Assembly: GCA_032718475.1 (NCBI GenBank)
Contig: JAUCBJ010000295.1
Span: 1-64,000, forward strand
DNA length: 64,000 nt
Direction of reading: 5' to 3'
Source of the DNA: Nemertoderma westbladi
Taxonomy: Eukaryota; Xenacoelomorpha; Nemertodermatida; Nemertodermatidae
This document shows positions 51,639 to 63,207 of the stretch, piece by piece. Both the position numbers and the translations under genes were made by a program. The notes below the pieces were generated by a model. The model saw only the letters and a list, made by a program, of their open reading frames with translations, had not been told where the DNA came from and did not search any database. Each line of letters begins with the position of its first letter. Positions within the stretch are counted from its first letter, which is position 1.

Positions 51639-54600
51639 TTACGTTATGGAGTCCCTAGATATTTGTCGGATTAGGGAAGTGGTCGTAGGAAGAGTATCTT
51701 GCCTTCCATAGTTTCTGGACAGTTTTCGGTCTCTTTCCAGTAAACGTAAACGACCAGCTGGGCGATTGAGTTGTTGTATTATTTTCTCCGCTCCATTGGC
51801 CTGTCTAATCTCCGCCGGGGTAAGATGAGGAGGCCATTCTTCTTCTTCTTTACTTAAGAAGTCGAATCCACCTAACCAGCCTGGAGTATCTATCAGTTCT
51901 TGAGGAGTTGCTCCTCTGGAAGCGATGTCGGCTGGATTAATCGTCCCAAGGCAATGTCTCCATTGATCTACATTGGAGTTAATATCGTCATTATCTGAGG
52001 AGTATGGTGTTCCCTCAGTTGGGTCGTCCACCTCACTGCTCTCCACTTCCCATTCCTTTACTTGGTATACCTGTTGTTGAGGTAATCTCTCTTTGAGAGT
52101 TCTACGGGAAGGGCCAGTGAAGTACCAACCTACTCTAGTTCTTACCGCATAGGTTTGTCGTGGCTGTGGTTGAGCAGGCCGTTTCTCCAATGTCTCTAGC
52201 GCCTCATGCGCGTTTTGGCCGATGAGTATTTGCACTCCAGGATAATCTGTGTGGAATCGAGGTATCTTAAGCTGCTGGATGCTCTCGTCCTCGTCCCAGT
52301 TATAAGGTTCTACTTGGGTAGTAGCGAAGTTCTTTATAGCCACCATTTTTACGGACCTTATACTTTGTTCTCCTAATTTATCCTGGGGGGTGGACAACAC
52401 ACCTACATAGTAATCTGCCGTTATGGTAGATTTCCAAACCTGCATAATTCCTGACATATTCAACTTAGTTTGGAATTTGGGTTGTCCAGCAAAGATGTCT
52501 TCGGCTAGTTCTTGATCGATGAATGTTCCTGTGCTGCCAGAGTCAAGGAGGGCGTTCACTATGTAACTTTTGTTAGGACCTTGAACTCTTACCTGCACTA
52601 CAGGAAATTCTCTGATTCCTACGTTGGAAGTTGGAGGTTTCCAAGATGGTTGTCTGTCAAAGGTAGTTGGGTGGAACTCATTGTCGGTGTCCGTTTCGTA
52701 AGTAAGTGCTCGATACACCGCGGTATTTATTAGGTAACAGGATTCGTTTTCGTCTGAGAATTCGTCCGTAAAGAATCCTTCCATTTCAGAACTTTGGTCG
52801 GAGAATTCGTCCGTATAGAATCCTTCCATCTCAGAACTTTGGTCAGTGTCGTTCACATCACTGAATTGGACATGTAGTTCGGGCTTACTTACCTGACTCG
52901 GGTAGTTTCGTTCGAATTCACTGTGTAACAAGATGTGATGTTTCACACCGCACTTTGCACACCTTACGTCGGAGTAACAGGTTCGCCGTTGGTGTCCTGG
53001 TCTGAGGCAATTATAGCATAACCGCTTATCCCACATGACTTCACGTCTGTCTACCAGGGATTTCTTTAGGAATTCAGCACACACACTCAAACGGTGGGGC
53101 CCGTCGCACAGCGCACATTTTGGTTTGATGTTACTCACTTTACCTTGGGTAACGTTATGCACTCTCGTTCTTTCTTCGGGCTTTCTTCCGTGAATTCTCT
53201 TAGGAGACGTAGGAGGAGTTGTTGTTACCTGTTCTCTCCTGTCACTGGTTCGAGACTTATATTTACTTACGTCTTTATAGGTCTTGTTGTCATAGTAAGA
53301 TTTTGCTGTGTCTTTCCCGCTGTCCTCTTCTTGAGAAGCTTGGCTTTCGCCGTCGTCAGTGTAACACACTGGTGTTACCCTTCTCCTAGAAACGGGTTTC
53401 TCACTTACCTTATTTTCCGATGTTTTCTCTCTGGACTGCTTTATGAGTTGTAATTTTACTTCACTATCTAAGAAGGACATGAGATCAGCCATGGTAGGGC
53501 CTCGTCGTTGCTGCTCATTCATATACAACACTTTCTTGTCCCAGCGTGTACATACTCCACCCTTTGGTAAAGTAGAGACTACGGCTCCAATAACCATTGA
53601 ACTCTGATATTCATGAGACTTACCTAACCAGTCCAATTGTCTATAGATCTCCTGAATCTCATCGGAAAACTCTATAATCCCGTTACTAAGGAACTTTCGG
53701 GGGGCTACTAATTTTGCATACAAATACTTAGCTATGTTATCCTTGTTACCATACCTGATGTTTAATGTGTCCCAAACTTGTCTTAATCCATCTGGATGTC
53801 CAATAAACTTTAACGCCATTAACTTGGGAGGTCCTTCCAAGCACTTGATGAGGAATCTAAGTTTCTCTCCGTTAGATAGTACAGAGTTCTGTATGCTATC
53901 TTTGTAATATTCATTGAAAGGTAACCATTTCATCTCATCTCCATTGAATTTGACGATTTCTCCCACTTTGACCACTTGGCGGGCTTCTGTTCTCGCCATC
54001 TGACGCGTAAAGCTTTCTTGGGCCATCGTGTTATTTAATATCGAATTATCGGTATATAAATTTCTCGGATTATTATCAGGTCTATAGGGAATATCATTAA
54101 CAACAGGTTTATAATCACCCTTAACAGGGTTTGCTATAGGAGTTTCCACTTCACTATCAGTATAGATGCGTGTAGGCTCCACACCTTGCGCATGTAATAC
54201 TTCAGACCTAACAGGTTGACACATAGTTACAGGGGGTACCGGTATTGGGATACCCTTTTGTATATTGACCAATTTGTTGCGTTCCAGCGCGATACTTTGC
54301 TGCACTTCTTGCAATTCTACCCTACTTTCCCTTAATGTTCCCTTGAGTTGGTGGACAGTCTCCTGCATCTGTCCGAGCAGGAGATTCATCCCCCGCCGTC
54401 CCTCCTCTACCCACTCGACCGCCGAAGCGGGAGTCGCCAACATTGTAGCGGGCAGACGCGGGACGACGGGAGACAAATCTTTGATTTCTCTCTCAGCTTC
54501 CAGGACAGGGATATTCTCATGGACTGTTCTACTGGGTACAGGCAGTGTAGTACTGTGTAACGGGAATTTCGAGTTTGTTTCAGGGAGTACAGGTGTCTCT

Positions 54601-55823
54601 AGCACCGAAGGGGTGGCTTCGAGAACAGGCCTAATTATTTCAGGCTCATCTGTTATAGTAGGGAGTCTGTTGACGGTAATAATTTGGTCTGTGGGTTCTG
54701 TACTACCTACAGTTGTGCTAGCTAATTGTCTTCTAACAGCTGGGGGCAAATCAGGCAATTTATGACGGTGAGATGTTCTTCTACGCCTACTGAGACGAGA
54801 TCTATTTCCTCCGCCTTCAGGATCGGTGGTATCACCTTCCTCCGATGATGTATAGCCTTGGCGTTTGGGAGTAGATCGACTCATCATCTGCATTTGACTA
54901 GCAGTTAACTGTTTATTTATGCAGTCTTGCGTCTCTTGCAGATTTTCTAACTCCATTTGGGTGGCCTCTTCAGACGCTTTCCGTTCTGCTTCTGCCACTG
55001 CTTCTGCCATCTTTCTATCTGCTTCGGCCGCTGCCATTGCTACTGCTGCCTTTCTATGTGCTTCAGCCCTTGCTTCTGCCGCCTTTCTGTCTGCTCTAGC
55101 CATTGCTTCTGCCGCCTTTACTGCTGCTGCCTTTCTGTCTTCGACTAGTTTTCTCTTCACTTGTTCTTCTTGGACTCTTGTGATGCGGAGTTGTTCATCA
55201 AATTTAGCTTGATTCGCAGCTAACATTTCCGCATCGATTGCGTCCAACACAAGCTTGGTTCCTTCACTATTAGGGCGAAGTCCAGACAGTCGTCTCCTCA
55301 ACTCTTTGTCTCCTATGAATCGCTGATAGTCTGACAGATAAATATCAATAGCGTCTCTCTTCCGTGGCCTCTCTGCTGCTGTTAATTCGCTTTCCACTTC
55401 GCTTTCCACTTGAGAAGAAGTGGCGTCGGTTGATTCTTCATAGGTTGGCCACTCATCATAAACCGTATCTGCCATCTTCGCTCCGTGTTCGGGCGTCCGC
55501 TCAACAGTATCCGAACGACTGGAGCTATCGGGCCGCTGAGAACTAGGTTCTTGGCTAGGAGGTTGCTGCTGTTTGATAGCTGCTTCTTGATCCCGCTTGA
55601 CTTGGGCCCGAGTGCCAATGATAGACCTACGGTGTTCTACTAGCCTAGGGTCTGACACTACTACTGTAGGGATGGCCTTTCTTACAATAGTAGGTGACTT
55701 AGACTTGGATCTAGGATGTTCTATACTTGGATCTGGGTCACTGATCTTTTTAAGACACTGTCTAACAGTCATTCTAACACTTTCTAAGAGACTATCCGAC
55801 AGTGATTGGGTTGTGTCTGACAT
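51639..55823 (-). CDS. Element 2 gag-protease polyprotein with polymerase deleted
   Basis: 1394 codons from an ATG, uninterrupted. Order: Ser/Pro-rich start, an Ala/Lys/Glu coiled coil with repeats of ADRKAAEARAEAHRKAA type (about 215-290), a DUF1759-like gag domain (about 620-760, with VKFNGDEMKWLPF), three knuckle-like motifs (about 900-975: CALCDGPHRLSVC, CYNCLRPGHQRRTC, CAKCGVKHH), an A17-type protease (about 1085-1200, LLDSGSTGTFID). Directly after the protease, at about 1280, comes the RNase H end WRHCLGTINPADIASRG and a short tail. Reverse transcriptase, most of RNase H and integrase are absent without breaking the frame. Product would be a capsid-forming, protease-bearing protein. Confidence 0.88.
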   Translation of the reverse strand: MSDTTQSLSDSLLESVRMTVRQCLKKISDPDPSIEHPRSKSKSPTIVRKAIPTVVVSDPRLVEHRRSIIGTRAQVKRDQEAAIKQQQPPSQEPSSQRPDSSSRSDTVERTPEHGAKMADTVYDEWPTYEESTDATSSQVESEVESELTAAERPRKRDAIDIYLSDYQRFIGDKELRRRLSGLRPNSEGTKLVLDAIDAEMLAANQAKFDEQLRITRVQEEQVKRKLVEDRKAAAVKAAEAMARADRKAAEARAEAHRKAAVAMAAAEADRKMAEAVAEAERKASEEATQMELENLQETQDCINKQLTASQMQMMSRSTPKRQGYTSSEEGDTTDPEGGGNRSRLSRRRRTSHRHKLPDLPPAVRRQLASTTVGSTEPTDQIITVNRLPTITDEPEIIRPVLEATPSVLETPVLPETNSKFPLHSTTLPVPSRTVHENIPVLEAEREIKDLSPVVPRLPATMLATPASAVEWVEEGRRGMNLLLGQMQETVHQLKGTLRESRVELQEVQQSIALERNKLVNIQKGIPIPVPPVTMCQPVRSEVLHAQGVEPTRIYTDSEVETPIANPVKGDYKPVVNDIPYRPDNNPRNLYTDNSILNNTMAQESFTRQMARTEARQVVKVGEIVKFNGDEMKWLPFNEYYKDSIQNSVLSNGEKLRFLIKCLEGPPKLMALKFIGHPDGLRQVWDTLNIRYGNKDNIAKYLYAKLVAPRKFLSNGIIEFSDEIQEIYRQLDWLGKSHEYQSSMVIGAVVSTLPKGGVCTRWDKKVLYMNEQQRRGPTMADLMSFLDSEVKLQLIKQSREKTSENKVSEKPVSRRRVTPVCYTDDGESQASQEEDSGKDTAKSYYDNKTYKDVSKYKSRTSDRREQVTTTPPTSPKRIHGRKPEERTRVHNVTQGKVSNIKPKCALCDGPHRLSVCAEFLKKSLVDRREVMWDKRLCYNCLRPGHQRRTCYSDVRCAKCGVKHHILLHSEFERNYPSQVSKPELHVQFSDVNDTDQSSEMEGFYTDEFSDQSSEMEGFFTDEFSDENESCYLINTAVYRALTYETDTDNEFHPTTFDRQPSWKPPTSNVGIREFPVVQVRVQGPNKSYIVNALLDSGSTGTFIDQELAEDIFAGQPKFQTKLNMSGIMQVWKSTITADYYVGVLSTPQDKLGEQSIRSVKMVAIKNFATTQVEPYNWDEDESIQQLKIPRFHTDYPGVQILIGQNAHEALETLEKRPAQPQPRQTYAVRTRVGWYFTGPSRRTLKERLPQQQVYQVKEWEVESSEVDDPTEGTPYSSDNDDINSNVDQWRHCLGTINPADIASRGATPQELIDTPGWLGGFDFLSKEEEEWPPHLTPAEIRQANGAEKIIQQLNRPAGRLRLLERDRKLSRNYGRQDTLPTTTSLIRQISRDSIT

Positions 55824-58094
55824 ATTTGTTTACACAGTTGAATGCCTACGGCTATAAATACAGTTAAAGTAAGTCTAGTAATTCAGTATCACTGTTAGCC
55901 TAATAATTAATTACCGATACTGCTACTCAGTGTAGCGTGATATATATATAATATATTAGAATACCGGTATGCTTATAGTATATATATAAGTATTATTACA
56001 GACTAGATTTATCACAGAATACCGGTATATAATTTTAGCACAAATATATATAAATATATAATAGGCCTATCGTGAATACCGGTATACAGCTGACACTTAT
56101 AGTATATATAAGTATAATTATTACAGACTAGAATTAATTACAGAATACCGGTATGATTTCAGCCTAAATTTATAGAATAAATATAATAAGCCTATTGTAA
56201 ATACCGGTATATCAATTATTTATAGAATAATTGAATTTCTGAATTTTAGGGGTTACTTGGTTACTTTACTTACTTTATTACCGTTATTTGAGCAGCAGTC
56301 CAACTGATATTAAGACCTAAGTGTTGTATAACAGGCCTACTATTTTATTAATAGATTTAGTGGATTTATATGTACCTGTATGAGGGGTTTTGTTACAATA
56401 TTGAAATAGATGTTACTATTTCTGGGAAGTAATCACTACACAAAAGCTGTGCGCTCTCAGTGAAGTGCTACTTATTAGACACTAAAACAGATAATTCTAC
56501 TGGCCTAAGTTACTTATCTACGACTTACGTACAATACGGGTGAGATTACAATCTCTAACTAAACACAACAACAGAAATTTATCACGTACGAATTTTTAGG
56601 GTTAATTTTACAGGGAAACTACAAACCAGTCTAACAAAGGGTTAGAAATCTGGTTATTACAAACGGACAGGATACTACGGTATTTGAAAATAATAAGTAG
56701 TAGTAAATATATTGCACTGTCCAGATAGGAAAATACCACCGTCTGACGACCTATAGCCGTATCGCTATAGGTACTACGTTATGTATCACGGAGTGTTCCT
56801 ACCTGGAAGTTAATTACCGCGGACTACCAGATCCAACGTGCCTATTAACCACTTTACAACACAAATATACTGCCTACACACTAATTACCTTCGGAAAGCA
56901 CTGTACACTAAACCCTAAATTAGGTATAAGTACTGGTACAACAAATAATCAGTAGTTAGAATATACTTGAACAGTTAAAAGAACCACGGCATCTGCTGGA
57001 GTGACCGGAGCACAAAGTCACCAGTCTTTACCTACGCCAAGCAGCCCGTGTAGTACCGGGGTTAATTTAACTATAACGGTATGTGTAACAAGCACAATTA
57101 CTGTAGGAATAAACTTGGGGACATGAATGTTGCGAATAATCGCATAAACTCTGAATAATAAATATTACGCTACCCGTACAGAATACTCAAACAAAATACA
57201 AACCAAACGCTGGCAGACTACCACCAAGCCTAAATAAACTACTTCTAACACGGTAGTACGACTTATTCTTTAAGAGGGGATTGACCTTACAGCTATGGCT
57301 GCCCCAACTTACTAACTGGCACTTTATCGGACAAACTCTACACACGCAGCAATCTCTTCAGACCTAATAATAGCTAGACAACAATCCGGCCTACAAAATA
57401 TCCGAGTAATAACTATTACGGTACCTGAACAGACCACACAAACAAACACAGGCTAAAACGCTGGCAGACTACGATCAAGCCTAAATAAACTACAGTATAT
57501 GCAGATTCCAAAATGGTTAGTTAGTATGCGTTCTAACACAGTAGTACAACTTATTCTTTAGGAGGGGGTTGACCTTACACTCAAGTTGCCCCAACTTACT
57601 AACTGGCACTTTATTGGACAGACTCTACACACGCCGCAATCTCTCCAGACTCAACAAAAGTCAGACAGCAGTCAAGCCTACAATTATCTGTACAATCTGA
57701 ACTGACTTACACGTCTTCTGCTCAATATTAACTACTAGTAAATAAAACTGACAGAAATAAGTAAAATCTCAATAAAAAACCAGGGCTGCAGTCCCCGATT
57801 AAGTACCAAGACCTACCGGTATATAATAATCAAAATCGAATAATACTAATGTACTTACACTGGAAGTACCGGTTAGGACAGTTGGGCCTACAGACCTACA
57901 GCAGTACCGGTTCAGGCAGTTGGGCCTACAGACCTACAGCAGTACCGGTTCAGGCAGTTGGGCCTACAGACCTACAGCAGTACCGGTTCAGGCAGTTGGG
58001 CCTACAGACCTACAGCAGTACCGGTTCAGGTTTACCGGTCGACCGGTACTTTCAACTTTATTGCTTACTGCAATAAAGAAGCAATAACTGTTAT
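55824..58094. other. Long leader of element 2 with internal duplications
   Basis: No coding frame. Repeats: around 55960-56215 a unit of about 127 bp with AATACCGGTAT palindromes; around 57230-57680 two diverged copies of about 290 bp (sharing CCCCAACTTACTAACTGGCA); at 57876-58035 a 38-bp unit (TTGGGCCTACAGACCTACAG) four times. The first sense bases after the 5' LTR are ATAACAGTTATTGCTTC, again without TGG. Confidence 0.6.
57876..58035. repeat. 38-bp tandem repeat in element 2 leader
   Basis: Four copies of CAGTTGGGCCTACAGACCTA followed by CAGCAGTACCGGTTCAGG, nearly identical, close to the 5' LTR. Confidence 0.92.
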
Positions 58095-59295
58095 TGTACG
58101 CGCTTTTGAAGACCTTTAGCAGTTTAACCTGCCAAAATTTATATGTCTTTGGTTTATGTTCAGACTTTAGAAGATGACAAATATTTAATGCCAATAAACA
58201 CAACATTAGCCGAAGCCAGCCTAGTGCGCGTCCATTCACCCGCTGGATATTCCCGGGAGACTGGGTTCGGATGGGGCTTAGTTTTTGTTATTGCAGTGAA
58301 GCCTACTGTATTATTCGATTGATCGTTAATAAATAATTTCTGACAAATATTATTCACTTTCGGGAAATATTAACAGTTCCTTTAGGACGTGGCGCTCTAC
58401 CCAAGTAAACAGAGTTATGACTTATACTACACGCAACGGTAAGGCTTATAATTCACGTATAAGGCGCATTCTTTAGGAAATGCTTTGTTATCGGTCACAA
58501 TCATGCACACTACCGGTACCGCACAATACTGCACACTAATCTGCCGACCGTCAATGAATTTGATCACACATAAAGAGAACAGCAATTGACCTATGTAGTG
58601 TCTATCAAATAGCATTAGGTTCACTACAAACCACGATAACATAAGTCGCAATTGTTATATATATAGCCTGTCTCTCTAACCTGTAGTGTATCAAGAAAAT
58701 TGGGAAATTTGGGTTCTTTATAGATGTTCTCCAAATAATAATATTCAACCAACTGATAAACACAACAGTAAATAGCATTAAGACGGTAGGTTAAGATATA
58801 ATATGATTAGACTGTATGCTGATTGGGTCGATAACAGTTATACGTTCTATAATCTAAGCCTACTAATGTTTTACTAAAAGTCTGAAACAAGTCATTCCAA
58901 AAGCCGATGTTCTGGCGTAGGAGGAATAACAACACACACTGTCCTCTGTCCCTGTTGCAGGTATCTTTTACACAGAGAGGAATAGCTCTCATTGGCAGAA
59001 CACCAGAATCCACAGGTTCCACGAATGTCTAAATGCCGAACTATCAGGATTTTGGCATCCCTTGGCCAGCACACAAAATGAGTCACTCCGCTCGGTTGTC
59101 CTGGTTGCATACTCTGCTGCTATAGCTCTGGTTGGCCGATAGGACATAGCAAAGAGCCCCTCGTACAGCAAATCAGCCAATCAGCCGGTCGCTTGTATCA
59201 TTCGAGTTAGTGAGCCTTTTAGAGTATTCCAGCGCCTGGGGGGAAACTGGATTGCAAAGCAAAAGGGCCAGTTATATCCCACAGAAGCTTTTACA
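58095..59295 (-). repeat. 5' LTR of element 2
   Basis: 1201 bp, partner of 47124-48324, offset 10971 bp throughout with no length difference. On the sense strand it starts TGTAAAAGC and ends GCGTACA. Confidence 0.92.
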
Positions 59296-59434
59296 GAGAG
59301 TGCGGTGAGAAGAAGTAGACGAAGCCAAGATGATGTTCCAAAGTTAACATCTCGCCGTCCCCCAATTCTAGAATCCGATACGGATTTTAGAAAGTTTAGG
59401 GAATGGCGGAATAATTACCATTTGAAGCGTAGCT
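59296..59434 (+). pseudogene. Fragment of a retrotransposon gag-like frame
   Basis: Immediately after the element 2 LTR the plus strand reads SQDDVPKLTSRRPPILESDT followed by FRKFREWRNNYH and a stop. The wording (DFRKFREWRNNY) resembles the start of gag-like proteins of LTR elements. Too short to classify. Confidence 0.4.
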
Positions 59435-60190
59435 GATCAAACATATGTATGGTGTGCAGTATTATGTTAAAAGTCATTTATCTACGAGAAATTAGCTTTG
59501 GATTTATTAATTATTTAATTACTTTTTCAACAAGTCAAGGCAACCATTACCACGAATGGAAGATAAATTTCGAAAATTTACAAGCTAAAAAAAATATTTT
59601 TTTTTCTATTTTTGATGTTTAATAGAAGGGCTTCATGTTGTGACATCGGTTTTCACCATCGAGTATTTTTTTCACCACAAAACAGCACTTTTTCAAAATT
59701 TTAAATTTTTGAGGATGTGTTTTACTTTTTTAATATAAAAAATTATTTAAATTCCTTTGAAAATTTTCAATATTTTTATCGATAAAATATAAAATATGAA
59801 AAATTAAAAAAAATACCCCAGGGAAGGGTAAAGTCCAAAAATGATGCTTATAATATTTGTTGTGTAAACAAGAACAGTAGGCCTACTTTTTATGGCTGAT
59901 ATTCATGACTCTGTAAAAAACAACCTTTTTCTCAGTTTGTTGATTTAAACATTTTTCATCACTAAAATTCCTAATGGTTTTTTATTTTTCACTATATTTT
60001 CATCAAACAGGTACCAGAATGTTCGGCAACTTTAGGGCTACAATCGTCAATATCGGTTTTGTAAAACATGGCCAATTGGATGTTCGAGGATCGATTTTGT
60101 CTATCTCAAAATATTTAATCCCCGAAATATCGCCAACATACCAAAACCCAGATTAATTTTTCAAAAGCAATAAATTTATATCGAAATTAC
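59435..60190. other. AT-rich region
   Basis: No gene is recognised. Poly-A and poly-T patches dominate. Confidence 0.5.
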
Positions 60191-60193
60191 CAT

Positions 60194-62626
60194 AGAAGAA
60201 TAGAAGAGAACCTACGTATCTACAGTACAGTAGGTCCATCCATTTGGCAAACACTTAGACAGATAACTTCAACCCAGGTAGAAGATAACCTACGTATCTA
60301 CAGTACAGTAGGTCCATCCATTGGGCAAACACTTAGACAGATAACGTCAACCCAGGTAGAAGATAACCTACGTATCTACAGTACAGTAGGTCCATCCATT
60401 GTGCAAACACTTAGACAGATAACTTCGACCGGGTAGAAGATAACCTACGTATCTACAGTACAGTAGGTCCATCCATTGGGCAAACACTTAGACAGATAAC
60501 TTCAACCCGGGTAGAAGATAACCTACGTATCTACAGTACAGTAGGTCCATCCATTTGGCAAACACTTAGACAGATAACTTCAACCCAGGTAGAAGATAAC
60601 CTACGTATCTACAGTACAGTAGGTCCATCCATTGGGCAAACACTTAGACAGATAACTTCAACCCAGGTAGAAGATAACCTACGTATCTACAGTACAGTAG
60701 GTCCATCCATTGTGCAAACACTTAGACAGATAACTTCAACCCAGGTAGAAGATAACCTACGTATCTACAGTACAGTAGGTCCATCCATTGGGCAAACACT
60801 TAGACAGATAACTTCAACCCAGGTAGAAGATAACCTACGTATCTACAGTACAGTAGGTCCATCCATTGTGCAAACACTTAGACAGATAACTTCAACCCAG
60901 GTAGAAGATAACCTACGTATCTACAGTACAGTAGGTCCATCCATTGTGCAAACACTTAGACAGATAACTTCAACCCAGGTAGAAGATACCCTACGTATCT
61001 ACAGTACAGTAGGTCCATCCATTGTGCAAACACTTAGACAGATAACTTCAACCCAGGTAGAAGATAACCTACGTATCTACAGTACAGTAGGTCCATCCAT
61101 TGGGCAAACACTTAGACAGATAACTTCAACCCAGGTAGAAGATAACCAACGTATCTACAGTACAGTAGGTCCATCCATTGTGCAAACACTTAGACAGATA
61201 ACTTCAACCCAGGTAGAAGATAACCTACGTATCTACAGTACAGTAGGTCCATCCATTGGGCAAACACTTAGACAGATAACTTCAACTCAGGTAGAAGATA
61301 ACCTACGTATCTACAGTACAGTAGGTCCATCCATTGGGCAAACACTTAGACAGATAACTTCAACCCAGGTAGAAGATAACCAACGTATCTACAGTACAGT
61401 AGGTCCATCCATTGTGCAAACACTTAGACAGATAACTTCAACCCAGGTAGAAGATAACCTACGTATCTACAGTACAGTAGATCCATGCATTGGGCAAACA
61501 CTTAGACAGATAACTTCAACCCAGGTAGAAGATAACCTACGTATCTACAGTACAGTAGGTCCATCCATTGGGCAAACACTTAGACAGATAACTTCAACCC
61601 AGGTAGAAGATACCCTACGTATCTACAGTACAGTAGGTCCATCCATTGTGCAAACACTTAGACAGATAACTTCAACCCAGGTAGAAGATAACCTACGTAT
61701 CTACAGTACAGTAGATCCATGCATTGGGCAAACACTTAGACAGATAACTTCAACCCAGGTAGAAGATAACCTACGTATCTACAGTACAGTAGGTCCATCC
61801 ATTGGGCAAACACTTAGACAGATAACTTCAACCCAGGTAGAAGATAACCTACGTATCTACAGTACAGTAGGTCCATCCATTGGGCAAACACTTAGACAGA
61901 TAACTTCAACCCAGGTAGAAGATAACCAACGTATCTACAGTACAGTAGGTCCATCCATTGTGCAAACACTTAGACAGATAACTTCAACCCAGGTAGAAGA
62001 TAACCTACGTATCTACAGTACAGTAGGTCCATCCATTGGGCAAACACTTAGACAGATAACTTCAACTCAGGTAGAAGATAACCTACGTATCTACAGTACA
62101 GTAGGTCCATCCATTGGGCAAACACTTAGACAGATAACTTCAACCCAGGTAGAAGATAACCAACGTATCTACAGTACAGTAGGTCCATCCATTGTGCAAA
62201 CACTTAGACAGATAATTTCAACCCAGGTAGAAGATAACCTACGTATCTACAGTACAGTAGGTCCATCCATTGGGCAAACACTTAGACAGATAACTTCAAC
62301 CCGGGTAGAAGATACCCTACGTATCTACAGTACAGTAGGTCCATCCATTGTGCAAACACTTAGACAGATAACTTCAACCCAGGTAGAAGATAACCTACGT
62401 ATCTACAGTACAGTAGGTCCATCCATTGTGCAAACACTTAGACAGATAACTTCAACCCAGGTAGAAGATAACCTACGTATCTACAGTACAGTAGGTCCAT
62501 ACATTTGGCAAACACTTAGACAGATAACTTCAACCCAGGTAGAAGATAACCTACGTATCTACAGTACAGTAGATCCATGCATTGGGCAAACACTTAGACA
62601 GATAACTTCAACCCAGGTAGAAGATA
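60194..62626 (+). repeat. 78-bp satellite array
   Basis: About 31 units of 78 bp (CACTTAGACAGATAACTTCA, ACCCAGGTAGAAGATAACCT, ACGTATCTACAGTACAGTAG, GTCCATCCATTGGGCAAA). As 78 is a multiple of three, one plus frame stays open from about 60712 to 62646 with a 26-residue repeat (QTLRQITSTQVEDNLRIYST, then VGPSIG). No ATG begins it. Most differences between units change the amino acid (N/T, L/Q, G/V, S/C), which argues against selection on a protein. Variant order repeats every ten units (780 bp), for example 61109-61498 and 61889-62278. Confidence 0.93.
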
Positions 62627-62640
62627 CATTTATTTATACA

Positions 62641-63207
62641 ATGTAAAAACAATAACAAATAAAAACAATGTATATAGGTATATTGTCCAAAATAACATTT
62701 AGGATTACCCCTAAAGCTTTCCAGCTTGGTGTTTGCAGCTTTGCAGGTGGTATAGTATTACTGATCCTTATTCATGAGGTATTTTACAAATAAATAAACG
62801 CTTCTAAATGTATACAAAATTTGAAAAAGCCCAGTTCCACAACAAGTGCTATATTTTTTGAACAAAAGGGTTTACGATAAGCTATCCATACTCAGTTTTC
62901 ATAATAAAAGATCATAGATAATTGCGTTAAAATTGCATTGAGGCGGCGGCATCTTTGTTTCTCTAAGGAAGGCTTACCACCGGTATGCATTAATAATATT
63001 ATATTTCTGCTTATCTCTTATGATGTAATTTAGTTACTGAATGCAAACCGAACGTTAATGAAGCGTTTATATGAAGGCAAACCATAGGTTTTATGCAATT
63101 ATTACAGGAGGCCTGCCTACATTGTTAATTAAAGTTCTTTCACTGCACAATTGTATTACAAATAAATTATAAACATAACTATATCTGAAGTTAAACAAAC
63201 AAGAATA
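62641..63207. other. Spacer before the membrane protein gene
   Basis: No coding feature. It probably includes the promoter and leader of the gene at 63208, by position only. Confidence 0.4.

Larger units (their letters stand above)
47124..59295 (-). mobile_element. BEL/Pao LTR element lacking reverse transcriptase and integrase (element 2)
   Basis: Two 1201-bp LTRs (47124-48324 and 58095-59295) bound a 12.2-kb minus-strand element. Only a handful of LTR differences are seen (for example CTACCTAAG/CTACCCAAG and CCGACGTTC/CCGATGTTC), so it is young. Inside are a long leader, one 1394-codon gag-protease frame with a deletion of the polymerase, a non-coding stretch, and a decayed accessory gene with zinc knuckles. 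No target duplication is seen (GACCT left, GAGAG right). It could move only with enzymes supplied by a related element. Confidence 0.9.

Noticed and set aside
60712-62646. 644-codon repeat protein
   Set aside because: No ATG at the start, unit length divisible by three, and unit differences mostly change the amino acid.
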